Assembly (NCBI GenBank): GCA_039707465.1 | Contig: CM077643.1 | Coordinates: 331,348,419-331,412,418 of the forward strand | Length of the DNA: 64,000 bases | Reading direction: 5' to 3' | Source: Rhabdophis nuchalis | Lineage: Eukaryota > Chordata > Lepidosauria > Squamata > Natricidae | Part shown: piece after piece, positions 45,111-55,565 of the stretch | How the letters are laid out: each line of letters opens with the position of its first letter | Numbering within the stretch: the stretch's first letter is position 1 | Made by a program: the position numbers and the translations under genes | The notes under the pieces: model-generated | Databases searched by the model: none | Seen by the model: the letters and a program-made list of their open reading frames with translations, nothing else | What the model was told of the DNA's origin: nothing

Positions 45111-46541
45111 CGAATGTTTTTCATAAATATTTTGCCACAACATGGAGATTTTCCGGGGCTCCGGAATATCTCCGATCCTTGAGCCTTGGATCGGTCTAAA
45201 AATAGACCCAGCCACCCCGTAGAGGCGGCGAGTGAGAGGGGAACCCCTGGAGATTCCAGAGACACCCGCAATGTGTCTGGAGTCAAAGGAGAACCCCCTG
45301 CAGTCAATCCTTAAGTGACTCCCCCCTTCCAGCGGACGGACCAAGCAGCTGACTGCCCGAGAAAGCGAAACAAAGAATCAACATGACATTCGGTGAGAGC
45401 TTTTCTTTCTTTTAAATTATAACTTTCCGGAGAGATCGCCTTGAGGTGGATTCATACTAAATAAGTAAAATAGCCTGAATGAAGCAGTGGGTTTTTTTAA
45501 ACTAGAAACATCCAGGAACCTGCACTTCCTTTTTTTTCGTTATTTAAAAACCGGACTTGACTTTCACTAGTAATTGTGGATTGGCGGCACGAAGCCCTCT
45601 TTCTTTATTTAGACTGAAGGTGTGGGTAGGAATAGAGTGGACTAAGTTGCTTAAATGTTGGAAATTGATTCTTTTAATATTTTACTAGTGGAAAAAAAAC
45701 CTTTAATTCATTCATTTCTACCCCCCTTGATGGTTGACTCGCTTCAGAGAAACTTTACTATTTAAGGTCGCAAGACTGACTGTTTCTATTTACTCAAGCT
45801 CCCCCTAATGATTGGCAAAGTAATAGGGAGAGTGAATGAGAAGAATTATCAAGCAGATGTTGGACTGACCTTGAACTGATTATACATTAAAGAAGAAGAG
45901 GAGTCCCTTTTTTCACTTTTATTTTCTGGCTTCCTGGGATATCTTGGATTTTTAAAATTGGTTGTTTTGCAGATTGCTATTTTAAAGAGACATTACTGCT
46001 TCTTTGTTTATTTTTTCCTATTCTCTTTTTTATATATACAGTAATGTTGTTATCATTTTTTCTCTTTGTATAGAACAAAAGTTTTGAAATTTGGATTATA
46101 TATACAGCTAATTTTGTGGAATTATTTGATTTTTAATTTTTTTTGTCCCTCCTCTTTCTTTGTTAAAGAGAAATAAGATATTTTCCCCTTTTTCCTATCT
46201 TCTTTTTGATTTTTACTTTTATTTTTATGCCCACCTCTTGCCTCCCTCTCTTTACTGTTTTGCTCTTTGCCTTTTTAAATTTGCTTTGTTTTTTGTTTTG
46301 TTTTCTTTTTGACACCCCCTTAATCCCTAGTCCTTCAGCCTCCTTTAGCCTCCTTCCCCCTTTTTTCTTCTTTCCTTCTTTCCCTTTCGTTATATTTACC
46401 CCATTTTATCTCTTTTTCCTCTTGATGCAAAGCTGTATTTATATACTAAATTTCTGATACTATCTTTAAAGCATACTAACTTTTTACTAATAAATTAAAA
46501 AGTGACTCAAAAAAGAAGGAGAAATAAATAAAACCTGAGAC

Positions 46542-47654
46542 ATGAGCAAGAAGATAACCCCGGCTGGTTCATCAACAGGAACCCCGACATCCTCCTCAAC
46601 AGGAGGACAAAAAACAATACAAATGACACTCCATCATGAAAAAGAAAAACAAGAAAAGGAAAAGGCTATAACACTTGAAATACTTTTGCAAGAGATACGG
46701 ATGGGAAGAGAAAGCATGGAGCGATAAATGGAAAATACAGAACAGAGAACAGAACAGAGATTAGAGAAATTAGAGACAAAATTAGACACAAAACTAGAGG
46801 CACTGGATAAGAAAATAGAGAGCATTGAAGGTAAAACAGCTTTGACAGAAGGGAAAATGGAAAAGATACAGCAATGGATGATGAAGCGGGAAGAGTCCAT
46901 GGAAAAGCAACAAGAATTCATAGGTGAGATTAAAGGGAAATTGGAGGAAAAAGATAAAAGAGATCAAGACTTTGACTCCAGATTGAGTGATATGGAAAAA
47001 GAGAGTATGGGAATAGGATGGGAAATGGATAAATCTGAATACTTCCTAAGGTTTCAAAATGTAATAGAAGAAAAAGGAGAGAACATGCTTATAATAATAC
47101 CAGAACTGCTGACAGAGATTTTAGAAATGCCCCAAGAACTAGTAAGAGATGGAATAGATGATGCCTTCCAAGTAAATACAAGGTACATGACCTAGAGAAA
47201 TACATGTAAGATTTACCAAATTTTTTTTGAGATTCCAAATATTACAGAAAACAAAAGATAAGCTTGAATATAGAGCAAAAGAAATTACAGTCCTAAAACA
47301 AATCCCAAGAAAAGTGAGCAAAAAGAGAAGAGGATACCAGTTCCTATCCACAATTTTGATAAGAAAAGGTGTCCAATTTAGATGCTCATACCGGAAGGTT
47401 TAATATTCACCTGGGAAGGGCAGCGATACAGACTAGACACCTTAGAAAAAGCAGAAGACTTCTACAGAAAATATATTAATGGAACTATGGGGAAGAACGG
47501 TAAAGAGGATCCATTGTCAACAAGATCAGAAGAACTGCTAGAGGGCGCTGTTGGTGGAGTGGCCGTAGAAAGAGAGGTTCTAACCGGCTTAGAAATCAGA
47601 GGACAGAGAGAAATAAGATCAACCAGAGCTATAAAACCCTTATATAAAACATAA
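46542..47654 (+). pseudogene. L1 ORF1 (RNA-binding protein), broken
   Basis: ORF1 protein binds LINE RNA as a coiled-coil trimer. Frame one (46542-46727) gives the N-terminus MSKKITPAGSS and ends at a stop in the coiled coil. Frame two (46728-47195) is a long K/E-rich coiled coil (heptads such as LEKLETKLDTKLEALDKKI) followed by SEYFLRFQNVIEEKGEN, the RRM-like start. Frame three (47382-47654) has the C-terminal domain: PEGLIFTWEGQRYRLDTLEK. The premature stop at 46725-46727 is followed at once by an ATG. Confidence 0.82.
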
Positions 47655-47657
47655 AAG

Positions 47658-50333
47658 ATGGATGAAAATACAATACTTACTGTTAATATAAATGGACTTA
47701 ACTCCCCAATGAAAAGAAGAAAAATATTCCACAAATTAGAAAAAATAAAAACACAAATTATTTGCTTACAAGAGGTACATATCTGAAAGAAAGATGCACA
47801 TTTGTTAACCCAACCTAAACTTATTTAATCAGAAAATTATTCAAGAATGCTATACAAAACTGTACAAGAAAGAAAACATACCAGAACAGGATATTAAAAA
47901 TTACTTACAAGAGGCTAAGCTTCCTGTAATACCGGATGATATTAGAAATACCTTAGATGCAAAGATAACAATGATGGAACTAACTGAAGCCATCAAAAGA
48001 CAAAGCAATGGGAAGGCCCCGGGACTGGATGACCTTCCAGCGGAGTATTACAAAACCTTGGAGGAAATACTATCACTCCCTCTATTAGAAGTAATGAATG
48101 AAATTATGTCTGGCAGTAAAATGCCAAACTCTTGATCAGAAGCATATATTTCATTGATACCCAAAGAAGAAACTGACCCCCTTCAGATAAGAAACTACTG
48201 ACCAATTTCACTGTTGAATTCAGATTATAAGTTATTTGCATCAATACTAGCAGAAAGGCTTAAAAATACTTAAACAGTTTTATACACTCAGATCAAAATG
48301 GATTTTTATCAAAGAGACAAATCAAATATAATATAAGAATAATTTTGAATATGTTGGAATATTATGAAGCACATCCTGAAAAACAAATGGCCCTGATGTT
48401 TCTGGATGCACAAAAAGCTTTCGATAATGTGAGTTGACAGTTTATGTTGCAGCAATTAGAACAAATGAAATTTGGTCAAAACTTTATACATGTTATAAGT
48501 ACCATATACCACAACCAAACTGCTAAGATAATAATAAATGTAGAACTATCAGATAACATTGAGATAACAAGAGGTACAAGACAAGGCTGCCCACTATCAC
48601 CTTTACTTTTTGTACTAACATTAGAAGTGTTGAATAGAAAGATAAGAGAAAGGAATAAAGGGAATGACAATTAGGAAAGAACAATATAAATTACAAGCAT
48701 TTGCAGATGACTTAGCCTTTATTCTTGAGGAGCCACTCGAAACTGCATCTAAATTAATAGAACAATTTGAAGACTATGGAAAAGTAGCAAGGTTGAAAAT
48801 AAACAAAGATAAGACAAAAATATTGACAAAGAATATATTAGCAAGACAGAAAGAAGAATTAGCAGAAAGCTTGAAGATTCAAGTCACGAATAGGTTTAAA
48901 TATTTAGGAATTTACTTGACACCTAGATGCAGCATGCTTAAAAAGGATAATTATTCCAAACTTATACAACAAATATCAGTAGATTTAATGAAATGGCAGA
49001 ATTTACATTTATCATTGATAGGTAGAATAGCCACAATAAAAATGAATGTTTTACCTAAAGTATTATACTTATTTCAGACAATCCCAATCAGGCTTAGTAA
49101 AGATTTTTTTGAAGAATTGAACAAAATAGTCTCAAGTTCATATGGCAGGGGAAAAAAGCAAGAATAAAATTAAAAATTCTACAAGATGCTAAAATGAGGG
49201 GAGGTATGGGATTACCTGATTGGGAATTATACTATCAAGCCGCAAACTTAATGTGGATAACGTTAAGAAATACTAGGCTCTTAGAATTAGAAGAACATGA
49301 TTTACTATCGGGCTGGCACGCATTTCTATGATATTGAAATGCCAGGGAACATGATTATTTCAGAAGGCATTACATAAGAGAATCTTTGATCTTAAATTGG
49401 GAAAAGATTAAGAGATTGCATTATCTTAAAATACCAGTCTGGGTGTCAACTATTGAAGCATTTTCATATGCAATAATACATAAAAAGGAATGAACAATTA
49501 GATACTTCGAGTTATTAAATTCAGGGGGCGATCTTAAAACCATCCAGGAATTAAAACAAGAAGGAATGGATATGAATTGGTATACATATATGCAAATACA
49601 ATCTAGATATAAAGAAGATCAAAGAAAGGACGGGTTTATGATAAAATAACGGAATTAGATAAAATCTTAACAGGCGTTGATGAAAAAGTAATTTAAAAAC
49701 TTTATGCCTACTTATTAGAGTATAAACTTCAGGAAGAGCAAGTAAAAGAAACTATGATAACCTGGGGGGGGGGAATTTGGGCATGGCATTGATCTAGATA
49801 AGTGGCAAAAATTGTGGACACAAAATTATAAAATGACATTGTCAACTGCTTATAAAGAGAACTTGTATAAGATGTTTTACAGGTGGCACTTATCACCAGT
49901 GAGAATTGCAAGAATGAACAAGAATAAATCCGAAAAATGTTGGAAATGTCACCAGACGCCTAGTTCTTATTACCATATATGGTGGACTTGTTCGGAGGCT
50001 AAACGTTATTGGACTATGATCCACATATGGCTGGAGAAAATGACACACAAGCACATAGACTTTAAACCTGAGCTTTTTCTACTTGGAATTGCATCAGAAG
50101 TACTTGATAAAAACATGAAATATTTGATTGTGAATGTTTTGAAAGCCGCTAGAATTGTATTTGCAAAAAACTGGAGAAATGAGAAAATACCTTTACAAGA
50201 AGAAGTCATTCGTAAGATCATGGAATGTGCAGAAATGAGTAGATTAACATTTGAAATTAGAGAGCAGGAAAATGAACAATTTTATGAAATATGGAATATG
50301 TTTTATCAATGGTTGGAAAAAAGAAAAACTTAA
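47658..50333 (+). pseudogene. L1 ORF2 (endonuclease/reverse transcriptase), deleted and broken
   Basis: Starts MDENTILTVNINGLNSPMKR and reaches QIICLQEVH of the AP endonuclease. It then jumps near 47815 to the linker before the reverse transcriptase, so most of the endonuclease is gone. Then: AIKRQSNGKAPGLDDLPAEY, a stop, ISLIPKEETDPLQIRNY, MALMFLDAQKAFDNV (motif A), RGTRQGCPLSPLLF, and QAFADDLAFIL with the catalytic FADD near 48700. The tail at 49812-50333 is open for 173 codons and has the C-terminal C-x2-C...H-x4-C zinc knuckle (CWKCHQTPSSYYHIWWTC). At least three stops and shifts. Confidence 0.85.
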
Positions 50334-50782
50334 GGATTACATATTGAATAACTATGGAAAAAGACTGATTTGACAAAGAACAATGTTATTATATGGAAAA
50401 TATGGTGATATATATGTAATGAAAGGATAACTGTCAACTATGTTTGTAATTTTAAGTACTGATGCACAAAATGCTTGCCCGAATGACATGTTGTACAAAG
50501 CACAAGATGAATAATATTTTTTATTTGTTTTTATGTTAAAAAATAAAAAAATAATTTAAAAAATGTTTTAATAGTCTGCAATGGACTCATCAAGTAGAGG
50601 TCTCTTAGAACTCAACAGTCACATATGTTTGGCTAATATATTGTAGCTATTTTCAACTTGGTGGATTTCTCATGGCTTTAACTACAAACTTGCCATGATG
50701 ACTAGGAAAGACAGAAGCTATAATAAAAACATATCAGGTTAAGAAGGTTGCAAATATAGGTCACATTCAATGTTCTTATTTT

Positions 50783-51143
50783 GTTTTCATATAACTCTAA
50801 AAGTAGAGTCTTGTAGAGTGAATTGGTTTATAAATCTTGAAATCTCAACTCCCTTAAAATAGAAATTTCTTCAGAAAAAGTAACTGAAACCTTAGAATTG
50901 CTTCCTACTAAAGTTCTCACACTGAAGATCCATCAACTGACTGTTAGAATACATATATTTATGTTTTCATATAACTCTAAAAGTAGAGTCCTGTGGAGTG
51001 AATTGGTTTATAAATCTTGAAATCTCAACTCCCTTAGAATAGAAGTTTCTTCAGAAAAAGTAACTGAAACCTTAGAATTGCTTCCTACTAAGTTCTCACA
51101 CTGAAGATCCATCAACTGACTGTCCGAATACATGCATTTATGG
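50783..51143. repeat. 180-bp tandem duplication
   Basis: Two head-to-tail copies, 50783-50962 and 50963-51143, both starting GTTTTCATATAACTCTAAAA. They are nearly identical (a handful of substitutions and one single-base deletion). The unit is not a repeat family that I recognise. Confidence 0.9.
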
Positions 51144-51309
51144 AATTATTTCAAACTTCACATTTACTGTAATTTTATATATTGGAAAGTAGTCAAGATT
51201 GATGGAGAGGACTAGTGGGCCACATAGCAGACCTACAGACCAGCTACAAATATCTTGGTATCCCACAGTTTCATGGCAACCATAAGGAGGAGGCAGGGAA
51301 GACAATAAT

Positions 51310-51660
51310 GCCCAAATAATGCCCTGTCATGGTCAGATCACTCTCTCCTTCGGCTTGACATTCCAACCACTACACCCCACCACGGGGAGGCGGAACTAGA
51401 GACACCAAGATGGTTCCGCCCCAGGCGCCTGATGGACCCAGAGAGGTTCCAAAGGGAGCTTGGGCCAATACCTGTGACCCTGACCCATGACTCGACTGAG
51501 GACCTAGTGGCCGCATGGAATAGTGTGGCCGCGGGGGCCTTGGACCGGGTCGTGCCCTTGCGGCCTCTCACGCGGTGCCGATCCGCCCTGGCCCCTTGGT
51601 TTTCCGAGGAGTTAAGGGTGATGAAGCGCCGCAAGAGACGCCTAGAGAGCACATAGGAGG
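51310..51660 (+). mobile_element. L2 LINE, 5' portion of a copy split by another L2
   Basis: Plus-strand coding upstream of the reverse transcriptase: MDPERFQRELGPIPVTLTHD, DLVAAWNSVAAGALDRVVPL and RSALAPWFSEELRVMKRRKR. It continues after the nested minus-strand copy with MRTYLVALRVAKCNYLATFI at 53647. Confidence 0.75.
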
Positions 51661-51672
51661 TCTACTCACTTC

Positions 51673-51673
<1 letters not shown>

Positions 51674-51735
<62 letters not shown>

Positions 51736-51737
51736 TT
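51674..51737. repeat. (TAA)n microsatellite, tail of minus-strand L2
   Basis: About 20 TAA units directly next to the L2 3' UTR (ATTTAATACTTATAGACCG). The same junction is at 16296-16374. Confidence 0.92.
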
Positions 51738-51917
51738 AATACTTATAGACCGCACCATCTCCCCACAGGGACTCGGGGCGGTGCACAGGAAGAATAAAAA
51801 CAATGACTATATACAACATTTCATATTAAAAATAGATTAAACAGTACCTGTGCTAAAATACCCGTTAAAACTAACTAGACTAAAAATTCCCCAATAAACC
51901 CAAAAACAGAGGAATAA

Positions 51918-53618
51918 CTATCCCAGGCCGGCAAGGCGGAAGAAGTGTGTTTTTAGTTTAAGACGGAAGGAGCGGAGGTCCGTGGTGGTCCTAATGTCGG
52001 GGGGGAGGTCGTTCCAGAGGGCTGGGCCCGCCACAGAGAGAGCCCTTTCCCTGGGTGTCGCCCGCTGACAGAGTCTAGTGGACGGCACCCGGAGAAGTCC
52101 CTCTCTGTGGGAGCGAATCGGCCGTGAGGATGTATGAGGCAGGATCCGATCCCGCAGATAGCTAGGTCCCGAGCCATGGAGCGCTTTAAAGATGATAATT
52201 AATACCTTGAAGCGCACCCGGAAGACAACAGGCAGCCAGTGCAGCTTGCGCAAGAGCGGTGTTACATGGGTATACCTTGTGGTACCCATAATTGCTCGCG
52301 CGGCTGCGTTCTGGACTAGCTGAAGTCTCCGGGTGCACCTCAAGGGAAGCCCCATGTAGAGAGAGTTACAATAGTCCAGTCGGGATGTCAAGAGCGCGTG
52401 AGTGACTGTGCGAAGGGCATCCCGATCCAATAGGGGGCGCAATTGGCGAACCAGGAGAACCTGGTAAAACGCCCTCCTGGCCACGGCTGTCACTTGATCT
52501 TCCATGGACAGCCGGGTATCCAGGAGGACACCCAAATTGCGCGCCCCATCCACAGGGGCAAGATGTTCGCCCCCTATGGCCAGCGTTGGAGTGAGCTGGT
52601 TGAAACGGGCAGCCGGAAACCACAGCCACTCGGTCTTGGTCGGGTTGAGCCTGAGTCCGTTACTTCCCATCCAGATCCGCACGGCTTCCAGGCACTGGCA
52701 CATCACCGCTACGGCATCATTGGGGTGGTTTGGGGTAGATATATACAGCTGAGTGTCGTCAGCGTAAAGGTGGTACTCTACCCCAAAACCACGGATGATC
52801 TCACCCAGCGGCTTCATGTATGCATTAAACAGGAGAGGCGAGAGGACCGACCCCTGAGGCACCCCGCATGTGAGGGGTCTCGGGGTCGACCTCTGCTCTC
52901 CTGCCAACACAAATTGCGATCGGCCAGAGAGGTAGGAGGAGAACCACCGCAAAACGGTGCCTCCCACCCCCAACCCCCCCAGCCGATGCAATAGGATACC
53001 ATGGTCGATGGTATCGAAAGCCGCTGAGAGGTCTAATAGGACCAGGATGGAGGAACAACCCCCATCTCTGGCCCTCCAGAGATCATCCACCAATGCGACC
53101 AATGCCGTCTCGGTGCTATGCCCGGGCCGAAAGCCGGACTGGCGCGGGTCTAGATAATCAACTTCCTCCAGGTGACGGGGAAACTGTTGTGCCACCACAC
53201 TCTCAACAACCTTCGCCAAAAAGGGAAGGTTGGAGACTAGACGATAGTTATTTAATAGAGCTGGATCCAAAGAGGGCTTCTTAAGGAGGGGCCTCACCAT
53301 CGCTTTTTTTAGGGAAGCAGGCAAGGAACCCTCACTTAAGGATGCGTTGACAACCTCTTGGAGCCAGCCTCGTGTCACCTTCCAGGATGCCAGTACAAGC
53401 CAGGAGGGGCACGGGTCCAATAAACATGTGGTGGCTCGCAGTCGCCCACGTAACCTGTCCATATCATCGGAAGCAACGGAGTCAAACTCCTCCCAAACAA
53501 GATCTGTCTCGTGGCATCCCACTGGGCCATCAATGGAGGGTAGCCCGTTCTGTATCTGAGCGGTTTTCTCCTGCAGAAAAGTCACAAATTCCTCTGCTCT
53601 ACCCTGTAGCGGGGCCAA
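51918..53618 (-). CDS. L2 reverse transcriptase, 566 codons, N-terminally truncated
   Basis: An uninterrupted frame for the reverse transcriptase of an L2 LINE, which copies LINE RNA into DNA at a nicked target. Residues 128-140 SNLPFLAKVVES precede SGFRPGHSTETALVALVDDL (161-180), motif A LLDLSAAFDTIDHGIL (194-209), GVPQGSVLSPLLFNAYMKPL (252-271), and the catalytic YADD at 285-288 in HLYADDTQLYIS. After this come WMGSNGLRLNPTKTEWLWF and the C-terminal block HREGLLRVPS...[11 protein letters not shown], ending FFRLAGLG and stop. The endonuclease is missing because the insertion is 5'-truncated, so it cannot move on its own. The start is simply the first ATG after the truncation. Confidence 0.85.
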   Translation of the reverse strand: MAPLQGRAEEFVTFLQEKTAQIQNGLPSIDGPVGCHETDLVWEEFDSVASDDMDRLRGRLRATTCLLDPCPSWLVLASWKVTRGWLQEVVNASLSEGSLPASLKKAMVRPLLKKPSLDPALLNNYRLVSNLPFLAKVVESVVAQQFPRHLEEVDYLDPRQSGFRPGHSTETALVALVDDLWRARDGGCSSILVLLDLSAAFDTIDHGILLHRLGGLGVGGTVLRWFSSYLSGRSQFVLAGEQRSTPRPLTCGVPQGSVLSPLLFNAYMKPLGEIIRGFGVEYHLYADDTQLYISTPNHPNDAVAVMCQCLEAVRIWMGSNGLRLNPTKTEWLWFPAARFNQLTPTLAIGGEHLAPVDGARNLGVLLDTRLSMEDQVTAVARRAFYQVLLVRQLRPLLDRDALRTVTHALLTSRLDYCNSLYMGLPLRCTRRLQLVQNAAARAIMGTTRYTHVTPLLRKLHWLPVVFRVRFKVLIIIFKALHGSGPSYLRDRILPHTSSRPIRSHREGLLRVPSTRLCQRATPRERALSVAGPALWNDLPPDIRTTTDLRSFRLKLKTHFFRLAGLG

Positions 53619-53640
53619 ATCCGACCGAACACGGGCAAGA

Positions 53641-55540
53641 TCCCATTTGAGGACCTATCTAGTGGCGTTAAGGGTGGCGAAATGTAACTATCTCGCCACT
53701 TTTATCGCATCCAAAGATAACCGCCCTGCCGCCCTGTTCAGAGTGACCAGCTCCCTCTTTCATCAGAGGCCGCGGGAAGCTCCTTTGCAGGGCAGAGCAG
53801 AGGAATTTGGAGAGTATCTGCAGGATAAAATCGCTCAGATTCGGGACAAGTTGGCCTCTAATGAAGCAGGTCTGGGCGGACCGTCCGAGACAGGTCTTGA
53901 GACTGTATTATGGGAAGAGTTTGACTTTGTTACTTCAGATGACATGGACAGGCTGCCGAGGCGACTGAATGCTACCACATGTTTATTGGACCCGTGTCCC
54001 TCCTGGTTGGTACTGGCCTCCTGGGAGGTTACACGAGGCTGGCTCCAGGAAATAGTGAACGCTTCCTTGAATGAGGGGATTCTGCTGGCCGCCTTGAAAG
54101 AGGCAGTCATGAGACCCCTCCTCAAGAAGCCTTCCCTGGACCCAGCATTGTTATCTAATTACCGTCCGGTCTCCAACCTCCACTTTTTGGCGAAGGTTGT
54201 TGAGAGTGTGGTAGCACAGCAGTTCCCCCGACACCTGGAGGAAACTGTTTATCTAGACCCACGCCAGTCCGGCTTCTGACCTGGGCACAGCACAGAGACG
54301 GCATTGGTCGCGCTGGTGGATGATCTCTGGAGGGCATGGGATAGAGGTTGCTTCTCTATCCTAGTCCTATTATACCTCTCAGCGGCTTTCGATACCATCG
54401 ACCATGGTATCTTATTGCACCGACTGGGGGGGTTGGGGTTGAGAGGCACCGTATTACGGTGGTTCTCTTCCTTCCTCTCCAGTTGGTCGCAATTTGTGTT
54501 GGCAGGAGGGCAGAGGTCGACATCGAGGCCCCTCACTTGTGGGGTGCCCCAGGGGTCGGTCCTCTCGCCCCTCCTGTTCAACACCTATATGAAGCCGCTG
54601 GGTGAGATCATCCATGGTTGTGGGGTGGAATACCATCTGTATGTTGAGGATACTCAGCTATACATATCCACCCCCAACCACCCCAGTGATGCCATTGAAA
54701 TGATGTCCCGGTGTTTGGAAGCCATGCAGGCCTGGATGGGGAGTAACAAACTCCGACTCAACCCGTCCAAGACCGAGTGGCTGTGGTTTCCAGCATCCCG
54801 GTACAGCCAGCTGACCCCAACGCTGGCCTTTGGGGCCGAGTCACTTGCCCCTGTAGAAAGGGCTCGCAACTTAGGTGTCCTCCTGGATTCACGACTATCC
54901 TTGGATGACCAGGTGACGGCCGTGACCAGGGGGGCGTACCAGGTTTGCCTGGTACGCCAGTTGCGCCCCTTCCTTGACCGGGATGCCCTTTGCACAGTCA
55001 CTCAAGTGCTCATTACGTCCCGCCTAGACTATTGCAATGCTCTCTACATGGGGCTCCCCTTGAGGTGTACCCGGAGGCTCCGTCTCCTACCACACACCTC
55101 CCTTCAACCGATCCGCTCCCACAGAGAGGGCCTTCTCAGGGTACCATCTGCTGGTCAATGCCGGCTGGCGGCGCCCAGGGTTAGGGCCTTCTCTGTGGCA
55201 GGTCCAGCCCTCTGGAACGACCTGCCCCCTGAACTTCGCACCATCATGGACCTTCACCTCTTCAGCCGATCACTCAAAACGTACTTTTTCCATCTAGCTC
55301 GCCTACCTTAGATTTTAGTTTAGATGTTAGCTTAGATTTTAGATTAGATAATATTTCAATTGGATTGGTAGGGGATTTTAATATTTTTAATATTTTTAGT
55401 TAAACATTTTAGCACAGGTTATCTTATTTAATTGTATTTTGTCATTGTATTGTATTTATTGTTGTCTGTTGTGGTATTTTAATTCCCTGTGCACCGCCCT
55501 GAGTCCATTGCGGAGATAGGAGCGATATATAAATCAAACA
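53641..55540 (+). mobile_element. L2 LINE, 3' portion of the split copy
   Basis: Plus-strand L2 from MRTYLVALRVAKCNYL to the 3' UTR and tail (GCACCGCCCTGAGTCCATTG, AAACAAACAAAC). It contains one stop in the reverse transcriptase (SGF, stop, PGHSTET at 54277) and a mutated catalytic box (YVEDTQLYIS for YADDTQLYIS). It also lacks the stretch after LRCTRRL present in the other copies. Older than the nested one. Confidence 0.85.
53647..55311 (+). pseudogene. L2 reverse transcriptase, dead copy
   Basis: Two frames in the same phase: 53647-54279 and 54304-55311. They are separated by a TGA where the family has arginine (GF-R-PGHS). Motif A reads VLLYLSAAFDTIDHGIL and the catalytic box YVED, losing the first of the two aspartates to glutamate and alanine to valine. 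After PLRCTRRL the protein jumps to LPHTSLQPIRSHREGLL, a deletion of about 70 codons. Not functional. Confidence 0.85.
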
Positions 55541-55565
55541 AACAAAAAACAAACAAACAAACAAA

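Larger units (their letters stand above)
45110..50565 (+). mobile_element. L1 LINE, with both ends but internally deleted
   Basis: The order is 5' UTR (about 45110-46541), ORF1 (46542-47654 in three frames), ORF2 remains (47658-50333), 3' UTR and an A-rich tail near 50540-50565. ORF2 lost most of its endonuclease and has stops and shifts in the reverse transcriptase. All frames are in the plus direction, opposite to SRD5A2. The 5' border is approximate. Confidence 0.85.
51674..53640 (-). mobile_element. Young L2 LINE, 5'-truncated, intact reverse transcriptase frame
   Basis: A 5'-truncated L2 with a (TTA)n tail, inserted in the opposite-facing L2 whose halves are 51310-51660 and 53641-55540. 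Its only frame is the 566-codon one described separately. The 3' UTR is 51738-51917. Confidence 0.85.

Noticed and set aside
52443..52994. 183-codon plus-strand open frame
   Set aside because: Antisense shadow of the intact L2 reverse transcriptase.
53155..54337. A new gene spanning the junction between the two L2 copies
   Set aside because: The apparent frames on both strands are the two head-to-head L2 coding regions and their shadows.
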